This document shows positions 25,610 through 33,581 of a stretch of 64,000 nt of DNA, in pieces. How positions within the stretch are numbered: the stretch's first letter is position 1; every line of letters begins with the position of its first letter. The DNA comes from JAIEPW01 sp964471915 (GTDB lineage: Bacteria > Acidobacteriota > Terriglobia > Bryobacterales > Bryobacteraceae). A model generated the notes under the pieces. The model ran no database searches, was not told where the DNA came from, and saw only the letters and a list, made by a program, of their open reading frames with translations. The translations under genes were made by a program, and so were the position numbers. The stretch spans positions 73,556 to 137,555 of the forward strand of contig CAYYID010000004.1 in assembly GCA_964471915.1 (NCBI GenBank). Reading direction: 5' to 3'.

Positions 25610-26849
25610 ACAAAATCAGCCAGCCTTTGCGGAGCGCCGTGCGGACCAACTCCACCGGCGCGCCGCTGGACCCCACGCTCGACGACCCATCCACGCCGTC
25701 CAGCGCCGCCTTATCCGCCGCCCCAATCGAAGACCACCCGCACAAGGACCCCGGGTCTCCCCGCACGTATAGTTCGTCGCCCTCCCCATAGCTCGTCAGC
25801 CCCGGAGCCCAGCGGAGCCGCGCCTCCAGCAACGCTTCCGCCTCGCCGTGCAACAACTCGAACGCCGCCAGCAGCGCGTCCAGCCGCTCCGGCGACACCG
25901 CGTCCCAATCGTCCGCCGGCGCCGCAAAGCGATCGGCCCACCCGTCGCCCGCGCAGCGCTCAACGATGTTCAGGCTCTGCCGCGTCCCGTGCGCCTCCCG
26001 CCGATTCGTCTGCAGCTCCAGAATCCGGACTCCGGGCGCGGGCGCGTGTTCCTGATTGGCCGGCCAGGACGTGAACACCAGGCCGCGGCCGTGCGCGGTC
26101 AAATGCCCCGGCAGGCCGTCCATGACGCGCCGGGCGATCTCATCGCCGCGTGGACCGCCGTGCAGAAACGTCTGGCCGCCGCCCTGGTAGGAATCGGGAT
26201 AGTAGGGCGGTTGCGAGACGGCGAGGTCGAAAAGCTCCCCCGCCACCGGCGCATAGGCATCGCCGCAGCGGAAGTCCGCGTTCGTGACGCCGTTCCCGCG
26301 CGCATTGAAGTGCGCCAGCACCACCGCACGGGGATTGATGTCGGTGCCGATGGCTTCGCGGCTATCCGCGGCCAGCAGCAGCGCGAGCGTGCCCGCGCCG
26401 CAGCCCAGGTCAAGGACACGACGCGCGGGCCGCCGCGCAGCGCGGTACAGGATCGCCGTCGTTTCGCCCGCGCCCATCACCGCGTCGGGATCTCCGGTGA
26501 GGTAGTCGCTGAACAGGTACAGGCCGGCGGCCAGTCCCAGGTGAAACGGCGCCCGGATCCCCCCTTCCGCCTCGACGAGCAGACCGCACGCGACCGCCGT
26601 AGCGACCTCGGCGCGGCCCAGCACGCCGGCATCCGGCTCCGTGGTCCCGCAGAAGAACAGCCGCACCGCCACCGCCAGCGCATCGTCCCGATAGGCGGCC
26701 TCGCGCGTGGGCGCCGCCGGACCCCGCAGGTCCATGGGGCCGTCGGTCAGCGCGCTCAGCGCCGCCCGGTCCAGGCCAAGATCGCGCAGCCAGCCGCCGG
26801 GAAATCCCAGGGGCAGGCGGCACAGATCTCCGGCGTATGGAAGCGGCAC
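25608..26849 (-). CDS. SAM-dependent methyltransferase, RsmC/PrmC-like
   Basis: A 413-residue protein from GTG 26849. An N-terminal helical region (about 1-130) is followed by a Rossmann methyltransferase domain: VLDLGCGAGTLALLLA (motif I), GTDINPRAVV (motif II), and SQPPYYPD, an NPPY-type motif IV that methylates an exocyclic amine in rRNA, DNA or protein. The C-terminal tail (about 350-413) is not recognised. GTG at 26849 is chosen over longer frames because TAGGAT on the minus strand (26857-26862) is 7 nt upstream. It is divergent from the REC-TrxR gene. Confidence 0.72.
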   Translation of the reverse strand: MPLPYAGDLCRLPLGFPGGWLRDLGLDRAALSALTDGPMDLRGPAAPTREAAYRDDALAVAVRLFFCGTTEPDAGVLGRAEVATAVACGLLVEAEGGIRAPFHLGLAAGLYLFSDYLTGDPDAVMGAGETTAILYRAARRPARRVLDLGCGAGTLALLLAADSREAIGTDINPRAVVLAHFNARGNGVTNADFRCGDAYAPVAGELFDLAVSQPPYYPDSYQGGGQTFLHGGPRGDEIARRVMDGLPGHLTAHGRGLVFTSWPANQEHAPAPGVRILELQTNRREAHGTRQSLNIVERCAGDGWADRFAAPADDWDAVSPERLDALLAAFELLHGEAEALLEARLRWAPGLTSYGEGDELYVRGDPGSLCGWSSIGAADKAALDGVDGSSSVGSSGAPVELVRTALRKGWLIL

Positions 26850-26901
26850 CGAGTCTATCCTAACTTGAGGGATGGCCCTCGATGGTTTGCAACAATGGAC
26901 C

Positions 26902-28563
26902 ATGGCGAAGCCCGCGGTCCTGACAGTGGACGACGACCTCGACGTGCTCCGTTCCGTCGAGCGGGACCTCCGCAAGCGGTACGGCAGCCAGTACCGGATC
27001 CTGCGGGCCGTCTCCGGAGCCGAAGCCCTCGACACGCTCCGCCAGCTGCAGCTCCGCAACGACCCCGTCGCGCTGCTGGTGGCCGACCAGCGCATGCCCG
27101 GCATGAACGGGGTCGAGTTCCTGGGCGAGGCGCTGCGCGTCTTCCCGGACGCGCGGCGCGTGCTCTTGACCGCCTACGCCGATACCGACGCCGCCATCCA
27201 GGCCATCAACACGGTGCGCCTCGATCACTACCTCATGAAGCCCTGGGATCCCCCGGAGCACAACCTCTATCCGGTGCTCGACGATCTGCTGGCGGACTGG
27301 CAGGCAAGCTACCGCCCGCCCTTCGAGGGCATCCGCGTGATCGGACACCGCTGGTCGCCGCGGGCCCACGCCCTGCGCGACTTCCTGGGCCGGAATCAGC
27401 TCCCCTTCCACTGGCTGGACGCCGAGGCGGCCACCGAAGAGGCGCGCCGGCTGCTCGAAGCGCTTGGCGAAACGCCGCTGCCCGCCGTGGTATTCCCGGA
27501 CGGCGCCGCGCTGGGCAATCCCTCGCCGGAACAAGTGGCGGCCAAAGCCGGGCTGAAGACGCGTGCCGAAACCAGCTTCTATGACCTGACGATTGTCGGC
27601 GCGGGGCCCGCGGGCCTCGCGGCGGCGGTTTACGGCGCGTCCGAAGGACTCAAAACGCTGCTGCTCGACCGCGAAGCTCCGGGCGGGCAGGCCGGCATGA
27701 GTTCGCGCATCGAGAACTACCTCGGCTTCCCCGCGGGCCTCACCGGCGCGGACCTGGCGCGCCGCGCCGCCGCGCAGGTGCGCCGTTTCGGCGCGGAAGT
27801 GCTGGCGCCCCAGGAAGTGGTGGGGCTGCGCGTCGAAGGTCCCTACCGGATCCTCACGCTGCGCGACGGTACCCAGGTCTCGAGCCATGCCGTGCTGCTC
27901 GCCACGGGCCTCGCGTGGCGGAAACTGGAGGCGCCGGGCGTCGACCGGCTGACCGGCGCCGGCGTTTACTATGGCGCGGCCATGACCGAAGCGCTCACCT
28001 GCCAGGACCAGGAGGTGCTGATCGTCGGCGGCGCGAACTCGGCCGGCCAGGCCGCGGTGTTCTTCGCCGGCTACGCCCGGCGGATCCGCATGCTGGTGCG
28101 CGCGGCGTCGCTGGTCGAGTCGATGTCGCAATACCTGATCGAACAGATCGCCGAGTTGCCAAACATCACCGTGGAGACGCAGGCCGAGGTGGTCGAGGTG
28201 CTGGGCGCGGAACGGCTGGAAGCCGTGCGGGTGCGCAATCGTATCAGCGGCGAAACCCGGGAAGAGCCGGCGGCCGCGCTCTTCATCTTCATCGGCGCGG
28301 CCCCCTGCACCCAGTGGCTGGAAGGCGTGGTGCCGCTCGACGAGCGGGGCTTCGTGCGCACCGGGCCGGACCTGCCGCGCGCGAACGGCCGTGTAAAGGG
28401 CTGGCCCCTGGACCGGGAGCCTTACCTGCTCGAAACCGCCGTGCCTGGCGTGTTCGCGGCCGGCGATACGCGGCACGGATCGGTGAAGCGCGTGGCTTCG
28501 AGCGTCGGCGAGGGCTCGATCTGCGTGCAGATGGTCCACCAATACCTGAGCGACGTGAGGTGA
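26902..28563 (+). CDS. Response regulator fused to thioredoxin-reductase-like flavoprotein
   Basis: A 553-residue protein with three parts. Residues about 1-125 are a REC domain: acidic pocket in VDDD, phosphoacceptor Asp62 in VADQRMPG, switch Thr90, Lys113 in LMKPW. Residues about 143-215 look like a glutaredoxin-like fold that has SPRA where CPxC would be. Residues about 228-550 are an FAD/NAD(P)H oxidoreductase with VGAGPAGLA, a second nucleotide motif VGGANSAGQAA and VFAAGD. The TrxB redox pair CxxC is absent; only ALTC remains there. ATG 26902 is chosen over 26872. The histidine kinase gene follows after 4 nt, so its phosphotransfer partner is next door. Confidence 0.85.
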   Translation: MAKPAVLTVDDDLDVLRSVERDLRKRYGSQYRILRAVSGAEALDTLRQLQLRNDPVALLVADQRMPGMNGVEFLGEALRVFPDARRVLLTAYADTDAAIQAINTVRLDHYLMKPWDPPEHNLYPVLDDLLADWQASYRPPFEGIRVIGHRWSPRAHALRDFLGRNQLPFHWLDAEAATEEARRLLEALGETPLPAVVFPDGAALGNPSPEQVAAKAGLKTRAETSFYDLTIVGAGPAGLAAAVYGASEGLKTLLLDREAPGGQAGMSSRIENYLGFPAGLTGADLARRAAAQVRRFGAEVLAPQEVVGLRVEGPYRILTLRDGTQVSSHAVLLATGLAWRKLEAPGVDRLTGAGVYYGAAMTEALTCQDQEVLIVGGANSAGQAAVFFAGYARRIRMLVRAASLVESMSQYLIEQIAELPNITVETQAEVVEVLGAERLEAVRVRNRISGETREEPAAALFIFIGAAPCTQWLEGVVPLDERGFVRTGPDLPRANGRVKGWPLDREPYLLETAVPGVFAAGDTRHGSVKRVASSVGEGSICVQMVHQYLSDVR

Positions 28564-28567
28564 CGCG

Positions 28568-29959
28568 ATGACGCTGCACGATCCCGCCGAAGAGTCCTTG
28601 TTCCCGGCCCTACCCGAGGACGTGCTGGAGAGCCTGCCGCAGTACGGCGAGGTGATCGAGCTCGCCGACGGCGCAGCGGCGTTCCGCGAGGGCGAGTCCG
28701 ACTACCCTTTCTTCGCCGTGCTGGAAGGCACGCTCAAGATCGTGAAGCGCTTCGGCCAGGAGGAACGCACGCTCGCGCAGCACCGCCGCGGCCACTTCGC
28801 GGGCGAAATCTCCATGCTCACCGGCGGACCGGCCATCGCCTCGGGCATCGCGGCGGGCCCGGTGAAGCTGGTGCGGATCCCCAACGCCGGCTTCCGCAAG
28901 TTCGCCGCCGAAGGATCGCCGATGGCGCGCCTGGTGCTGACGGCGATGGCCGGCCGGTCCCGCGACGTAGAGGCGCAGTCGCGCCAGCAGGAAAAACTGG
29001 CCTCGCTCGGCAAGCTGGCGGCGGGCTTGGCCCACGAACTCAACAATCCGGCGGCCGCCGCGCGCCGCACCGCGGGCCTGCTCCGCGAAACCGTCACCGG
29101 CCTGCGCAAGGACGCGCTCGATCACGACGAGCGGCTGGATGCCGCGGCCCGGCATGTCGCCTGCGGCTTCTACGAGGATCTCGAACGGCATCCGCGCACC
29201 CTCGATCCGCTGGCCCGCTCCGATCGCGAGCAAGAGATCGGCGAATGGCTGGAAGCGCGCGGCTGTGCGCAGGCCTGGGACCACGCGGTGACGCTCGCCG
29301 CCGCCGGGCTCACCGTCGCCGAACTCGACGCCCTGGCCGCGCAACTGGCCCCCGAGGCGCTCCACGCCGTCGTCACCTGGCTGGAGGCGACCATCCGCGT
29401 CCACGAACTCGCCGCGGAGCTCGAATCCGCCACCGGCCGCATCTCGGAGCTGGTGCTCGCCATGAAAGAGTACAGCTACATGGATCGCGCCGACTTCGTC
29501 GAAGCCGACATCCACCAGGGCCTGGAGACCACGTTGAAGATCTTCGCGCCACGCTTCAAGAGTGGCGTCAAGGTCGAGCGGCGCTACGACCCGCGCGCCC
29601 CGAAGATCTGCGCCTACGCGAGCGAACTGAACCAGGTCTGGACCAACCTGATCGACAACGCCATCGACGCCATGCACGGCAAAGGCACCCTGACCATCGC
29701 CACCCGCGGCGAAGGCGACGGCATCGCGGTCGAGATCGGCGACACCGGCGCAGGCATCCCGCCCGAGATCCAGTCGCGGATTTTCGATCCGTTCTTCACC
29801 ACCAAAGGCGTCGGCCAGGGCACCGGACTGGGGTTGGACATTTCGTGGCGGATCGTGACGCGCCGGCACCGCGGAACCATCACGGTGCAGTCGCGCCCGG
29901 GAGATACGCGGTTTACGGTGCGGCTGCCGCTGCAGCCGCCGAAGGAGTCCGACTTATGA
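28568..29959 (+). CDS. cNMP-binding-domain histidine kinase
   Basis: Cytoplasmic sensor kinase of 463 residues. Residues about 15-130 form a cyclic-nucleotide-binding-like beta roll (FFAVLEGTLKIVKR, HFAGEISMLTGG), then a dimerisation helix with H-box LAAGLAHELNNP (His156), a helical middle (about 170-300), and an HATPase domain with N-box NLIDNAID, G1 DTGAGIP and G2 GQGTGLGLDI. No membrane segment or receiver is present. It starts 4 nt after the REC-TrxR gene and overlaps the zinc-finger gene by 4 nt, so all three are coupled. Likely reads cAMP/cGMP or another ligand and phosphorylates Asp62 of the REC-TrxR protein. Confidence 0.88.
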   Translation: MTLHDPAEESLFPALPEDVLESLPQYGEVIELADGAAAFREGESDYPFFAVLEGTLKIVKRFGQEERTLAQHRRGHFAGEISMLTGGPAIASGIAAGPVKLVRIPNAGFRKFAAEGSPMARLVLTAMAGRSRDVEAQSRQQEKLASLGKLAAGLAHELNNPAAAARRTAGLLRETVTGLRKDALDHDERLDAAARHVACGFYEDLERHPRTLDPLARSDREQEIGEWLEARGCAQAWDHAVTLAAAGLTVAELDALAAQLAPEALHAVVTWLEATIRVHELAAELESATGRISELVLAMKEYSYMDRADFVEADIHQGLETTLKIFAPRFKSGVKVERRYDPRAPKICAYASELNQVWTNLIDNAIDAMHGKGTLTIATRGEGDGIAVEIGDTGAGIPPEIQSRIFDPFFTTKGVGQGTGLGLDISWRIVTRRHRGTITVQSRPGDTRFTVRLPLQPPKESDL

Positions 29960-30207
29960 CCTGCTCGCACATGGACCAGATCCGGGGCGTGAAGCCGAAT
30001 ACGAAGGGGTGTGAAGAGTGCCTCAAAACCGGGGGCCGGTGGGTCCACCTGCGGCTGTGCCTCACCTGCGGACACGTGGGCTGTTGCGATTCGTCGCCGA
30101 ACCGGCATGCGACCAAGCACTTTCATGCGACCGGGCACCCGATTATGCAATCGATCGAGCGGGGCGAGGACTGGCGCTGGTGCTTCGTGGATCAGGTGGA
30201 GCCGTGA
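29956..30207 (+). CDS. UBP-type zinc finger protein
   Basis: An 83-residue protein consisting of one ZnF-UBP-like domain, the fold that binds free ubiquitin C-termini in eukaryotic deubiquitinases. Ligand candidates are C3, H5, C19, C22, C35, C38, C43, H51, H55 or H57, and H61, with the family pattern CxxC ... LCLTCGHVGCC ... HATKHFHATGHP. The ATG overlaps the kinase stop (ATGA). Bacterial members are known as annotation entries, but their binding partner is not established. Context points to the kinase/REC-TrxR pair. Confidence 0.88.
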   Translation: MTCSHMDQIRGVKPNTKGCEECLKTGGRWVHLRLCLTCGHVGCCDSSPNRHATKHFHATGHPIMQSIERGEDWRWCFVDQVEP

Positions 30208-30464
30208 GGTTGCCCGCCGAGCAGCAGCAACGACTGCAGGAGCATCCGATGCGGGAAGCGCTTGAGTTTGCGGAGCGGGATCTGGAGATGGCCGCCGAGT
30301 GGTTGCCGCTGGAAGAAGAAGTTTGGCGGAACTGCAAGAAGCCCCCAGGTAAGGGACCGTGGTCCGGCGATCCGCCTGCCCTAGGTGGCGGGACGGCCGC
30401 CGGAAAGTGTATACTACGAGAGAACGACTTGACGAAAGGTGTGTCTGCCGGCGTCCGCGATTGA
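30204..30464 (+). CDS. Small hypothetical protein at the end of the kinase operon
   Basis: GTG at 30204 overlaps the zinc-finger stop (GTGA) and opens 86 codons. The first part (QEHPMREALEFAERDLEMAAEWLPLEEEVW) is amphipathic, acidic and protein-like. The second half is Gly/Pro-rich and covers the putative rpmH promoter, so the gene may be real only in part or be read-through. No family recognised. Confidence 0.4.
   Translation: MRLPAEQQQRLQEHPMREALEFAERDLEMAAEWLPLEEEVWRNCKKPPGKGPWSGDPPALGGGTAAGKCILRENDLTKGVSAGVRD
30410..30415 (+). promoter_or_regulatory. -10-like TATACT upstream of rpmH
   Basis: TATACT preceded directly by TG, 76 nt before the rpmH ATG. No good -35 at 17 nt. It is the best candidate for the rpmH-rnpA-yidDC-jag operon promoter. 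Confidence 0.4.
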
Positions 30465-30491
30465 GCCATTGCCGGAAGTCCTAGAAAAGAA

Positions 30492-30665
30492 ATGCCGAAG
30501 CGTACTTTCCAGCCCAACAACCGCAAGCGCGCCAAAACGCACGGTTTCCGCGCCCGGATGAAGAGCAAGGACGGGCAGACCGTGCTGAGCCGCCGCCGGG
30601 CGAAGGGCCGGCACAAGCTGACGGTAAGTGACGAGCGAGCGGTCCGTTACGCCAAGCAGCAATAA
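30492..30665 (+). CDS. rpmH: 50S ribosomal protein L34
   Basis: A 57-residue L34 with the standard beginning MPKRTFQPNNRKRAKTHGF and conserved GR-HKLTV core. The C-terminus is about 10 residues longer than usual (SDERAVRYAKQQ); that extension is the part overlapped by rnpA. It heads the classical ribosomal-protein/RNase P/insertase operon. Confidence 0.95.
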   Translation: MPKRTFQPNNRKRAKTHGFRARMKSKDGQTVLSRRRAKGRHKLTVSDERAVRYAKQQ

Positions 30666-31023
30666 GCCCAGCCCACCCGCGGATGGCGCGAGGTTTCCCA
30701 AAAGCTCCCGCCTGTTGCGTCCCTCCGATTTCCGCCGGGTCTACGATGAAGGCATTCGCGTGACCGGCCCCTACTTCACCTTGTTCTGCCTCAAGCGAGC
30801 CGAAGGCGCGGTCCGCATCGGTTTCACCGTGCCGCGCGCGCTGGGCAAAGCCGTCCAGCGCAACCGGATCCGGCGGCGCGTGCGCGAGGCGTTCCGCCCC
30901 CTGCTCGCCGGCCTGGCGCTCCCCGCCGACCTGGTGGTCAATCCCCGCAAGTCGGCCCGGGAGGCTCCCTTCCTGGACCTGCGCAAGGAAGCGCAGAGGA
31001 TGCTGGCGCGATGCGGGAACTGA
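30628..31023 (+). CDS. rnpA: Ribonuclease P protein component
   Basis: Protein subunit of RNase P, 131 residues. The typical start of the conserved core (FPKSSRLLRPSDFRRVYDEG) is near residue 23, and the RNR motif appears as AVQRNRIRRRVREAFR. No ATG/GTG lies between the rpmH stop and the core, so translation must begin at GTG 30628 inside rpmH, giving a 38-nt overlap. This resembles the nested rpmH/rnpA arrangement of Thermus, although less extensive. Confidence 0.9.
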   Translation: MTSERSVTPSSNKPSPPADGARFPKSSRLLRPSDFRRVYDEGIRVTGPYFTLFCLKRAEGAVRIGFTVPRALGKAVQRNRIRRRVREAFRPLLAGLALPADLVVNPRKSAREAPFLDLRKEAQRMLARCGN

Positions 31024-31232
31024 TCCTGGCGGCGTTGCGTTGGTACAAGCGATGGCTGTCGCCGCTGCTGCCCCCGGCGTGCCGCTACCATCCGACGTGT
31101 TCCGAGTACATGGCCGGCGCGGTGGCCGAACACGGCGCCGTGCGCGGCGTCTGGATGGGCTTGAAACGGATTGCGCGCTGCCATCCTTTCGCGGCGGGCG
31201 GTTTCGATCCGGTGCCCAAGGCGGGAAAATAA
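31011..31232 (+). CDS. yidD: Membrane protein insertion efficiency factor YidD
   Basis: A 73-residue YidD with the signature CRYHPTCSEY (Cys24, Cys30) and CHPFAAGGFDPVP. It binds the inner face of the membrane and helps YidC-dependent insertion. It overlaps rnpA by 13 nt and is followed by yidC after 10 nt. Confidence 0.93.
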   Translation: MRELILAALRWYKRWLSPLLPPACRYHPTCSEYMAGAVAEHGAVRGVWMGLKRIARCHPFAAGGFDPVPKAGK

Positions 31233-31242
31233 GAGAGTCGCA

Positions 31243-32955
31243 ATGAACTTCATGAAAGATCTGTCGATGGAAGTGCGCCTGCTGATCGCCTTCCTGCTGA
31301 TGGGCGTGGTGCTGTTCGTGTCGCAGTTGCTGCTGCCGCAACCGCCCGTCACGCCCGCAGCCCCGGCCACTCAGGCTGCGCAGCCGGCGGCGCCAACCCC
31401 GTCGCCTGCCACGCCCCCGGCGGCCCCGGCGGCCGCGCCCGTCAAGACCGACGGCAAGGACGCCAAGACCGCCCCGCCTCCCGCCGAGGTCCGCGCCGCC
31501 AGCGAAGAGACCTTCACGCTCGACAACGGTGTGATCCGCGCCGTGCTGTCCAATCGCGGCGGCGTACTCCGCAGCCTCACGCTCACGCGCTTCAAGGACA
31601 GCCAGGGCAAGCCGCTCGACGTCATCACTCCCCAGGCCGCCGCCAAAACCGGCTGGCCGCTGAGCTTCTACTTCAAGAACGTCGCCTCGCCCGGCGACCT
31701 CAACCAAACGCTGCTGGCGGGGCGTGCCACCGAAGACAAACTCGGCGTCGACTTCGAGTACGCCGACGGCAAAACGCTGGTGAAGAAATCCTTCCGCCTG
31801 CGCCCGGCCAGCTACCTGGCCGAGGTCTCTAGCGAGGTGACCGTCAACGGCGTGCCCCTGCCGCATGCGCTGGCCTGGCGCGGCGGCTTCGGAGACCGGA
31901 CGGTGTTCAATCCCACCGCCGCGCAGCACAGCGTTCACTTCAACGCGAGCGACAACTCCTTGACGGTCCACGAAGCGAAGGAAGCCAAGGACGGCCCGAT
32001 TTCCCATTCGGGCAATTTCGGCTTCGCCGGGCTCGAGGATCAGTACTTCGCCGCCGTGATGTTGCCCGCGGGCAATGCGTCGATCGAAATGACGACCTTC
32101 GCCGACAAGCTCACCCTCCCGCCTGACAACAAAGAAGAGCCGGTGATCGGCGCCGCCATCAGCGGCGGCCCCGGCAACCGCTTCGACATGTTCATCGGCC
32201 CGAAGGACGACGACCTGCTCAAGACGGTGAATCCGAAGCTCAGCCAGTTGATCGACTGGGGCTGGTTCGGCCTGCTGGCCAAGCCCTTGTTCGTGGCGCT
32301 GAACTACACCAACGGCAAGATCACGAAGAACTACGGCTGGGCGATCATCCTGGTGACCGTGGTGCTGAACCTGCTGCTGCTGCCGCTGAAGTTCTCGAGC
32401 CTGAAATCGGCCAAGAAGATGCAGCACATCCAGCCGGAGCTGAAGAAGATCCAGGACCGCTATGCTTCGCTGCCGCTCAAGGATCCGCGGCGCGCGGACA
32501 TGAACGCCGAAATGATGGATCTGTACAAGAAGCACGGCGTGAATCCGCTCGGCGGCTGCCTGCCGCTGTTGATCCAGATGCCGTTCCTGTTCGCCTTCTA
32601 CAAAGTGCTGACGGTGGCCATCGAGATGCGCGGCGCCAGCTGGCTGTGGGTCAGCGACCTGTCGCAGCCGGAGACGCTGGCCATCCGCGTGCTGCCGATC
32701 GTCATGCTGGGCACGCAGTTCGTGCTACAGAAGATGACGCCCACCGCGGGCATGGACCCTTCGCAGGCCAAGGTGATGCTCATCATGCCCCTGTTTCTGG
32801 GCTTCATGTTCTACTATCAGTCGGCGGGGCTCGTATTATACTGGTTGACCGGTAACGTGATTGGCATCGTTCAGCAATGGTTTACGAACCGGGGCGGCGC
32901 GCCCGTGCCCGCGGCTGGGGCGGCTGCGCCGGCCAAGAAATCCTCCAGGAAATGA
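31243..32955 (+). CDS. yidC: Membrane protein insertase YidC
   Basis: A 570-residue insertase of the Gram-negative type. N-terminal membrane helix about 12-30, then an Ala/Pro-rich linker (about 31-75), a large periplasmic domain (about 85-340) and the conserved 60KD_IMP core with five helices (about 350-555), including MQHIQPELKKIQDRYASLPLKD and PLLIQMPFLFAFYKVL. The tail ends in KKSSRK, as expected for ribosome contact. Start ATG 31243 is 10 nt after yidD. Confidence 0.95.
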   Translation: MNFMKDLSMEVRLLIAFLLMGVVLFVSQLLLPQPPVTPAAPATQAAQPAAPTPSPATPPAAPAAAPVKTDGKDAKTAPPPAEVRAASEETFTLDNGVIRAVLSNRGGVLRSLTLTRFKDSQGKPLDVITPQAAAKTGWPLSFYFKNVASPGDLNQTLLAGRATEDKLGVDFEYADGKTLVKKSFRLRPASYLAEVSSEVTVNGVPLPHALAWRGGFGDRTVFNPTAAQHSVHFNASDNSLTVHEAKEAKDGPISHSGNFGFAGLEDQYFAAVMLPAGNASIEMTTFADKLTLPPDNKEEPVIGAAISGGPGNRFDMFIGPKDDDLLKTVNPKLSQLIDWGWFGLLAKPLFVALNYTNGKITKNYGWAIILVTVVLNLLLLPLKFSSLKSAKKMQHIQPELKKIQDRYASLPLKDPRRADMNAEMMDLYKKHGVNPLGGCLPLLIQMPFLFAFYKVLTVAIEMRGASWLWVSDLSQPETLAIRVLPIVMLGTQFVLQKMTPTAGMDPSQAKVMLIMPLFLGFMFYYQSAGLVLYWLTGNVIGIVQQWFTNRGGAPVPAAGAAAPAKKSSRK

Positions 32956-32959
32956 TCGC

Positions 32960-33571
32960 GTGAAGAAACTCACCGTCGCCGAAGCCAGCCCGAAGATCAA
33001 CCGGTTCCTGAACGCCATCTACCAGCTCGGCGGCCTCGAGCTCGAGCACGACATCGTGCCCGGCACGGGCATCCATGCGGACTTCGAGAACCCCGAGGTG
33101 CTCGTGAAGTTCGCGGGCGAGGACGTCAGCCTGCTGCTGGCGAACAAGGCCGAGATGCTGCTGTGTCTGGAGCAGTTGACGCAGGAAATGCTCCGTCTGA
33201 AAAGCGAGGAGCACTCGCAGTTGTGCTTCGACGCGAACGATTACCGCATGCTCCGCATCGAGGAGCTGCGGCTCTCCGCGCTGGCCGCGGCCGAGCGCGT
33301 GGCCAAGAGCGGCGTGCCGTTCCACTTCTCGCCCATGAACAGCCGGGAGCGGCGCATCGTCCACCTGTCGCTCCGCAATGAGACCGCCGTCCGCAGCGAG
33401 AGCGTCGGCATCGGCCACGAGCGCCAGGTGGTGATCGTCCCGAAGGACCTCAAGGAACTGCCGCCGCCCAAGCCGGCGCCCCGCGTGTTCAAGGATCGCG
33501 ACGACCGCGGCGGCCCTCCCCGCGGCGATCGCGGCCGCGACCGGGGCCCCCGCCGGGGCCCCCGCCGCTAA
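32960..33571 (+). CDS. Jag/KhpB-like RNA-binding protein (KH-R3H)
   Basis: A 203-residue protein: KH-type domain (about 1-110, LLLANKAEMLLCLEQLTQEML) and R3H motif (RERRIVHLSLRNE), then a Pro/Gly/Arg/Asp-rich tail with RG and GDR repeats that could bind RNA non-specifically. The usual Jag_N domain is missing. GTG at 32960 is 4 nt after the yidC stop. Jag normally follows yidC and affects cell elongation and small-RNA binding. Confidence 0.85.
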   Translation: MKKLTVAEASPKINRFLNAIYQLGGLELEHDIVPGTGIHADFENPEVLVKFAGEDVSLLLANKAEMLLCLEQLTQEMLRLKSEEHSQLCFDANDYRMLRIEELRLSALAAAERVAKSGVPFHFSPMNSRERRIVHLSLRNETAVRSESVGIGHERQVVIVPKDLKELPPPKPAPRVFKDRDDRGGPPRGDRGRDRGPRRGPRR

Positions 33572-33581
33572 CTTCCGCAGC

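Noticed and set aside
30210..30491. Chromosome origin next to rpmH
   Set aside because: rpmH-rnpA-yidC often lies near oriC, but no dnaA gene, DnaA boxes or A/T-rich unwinding element is present.
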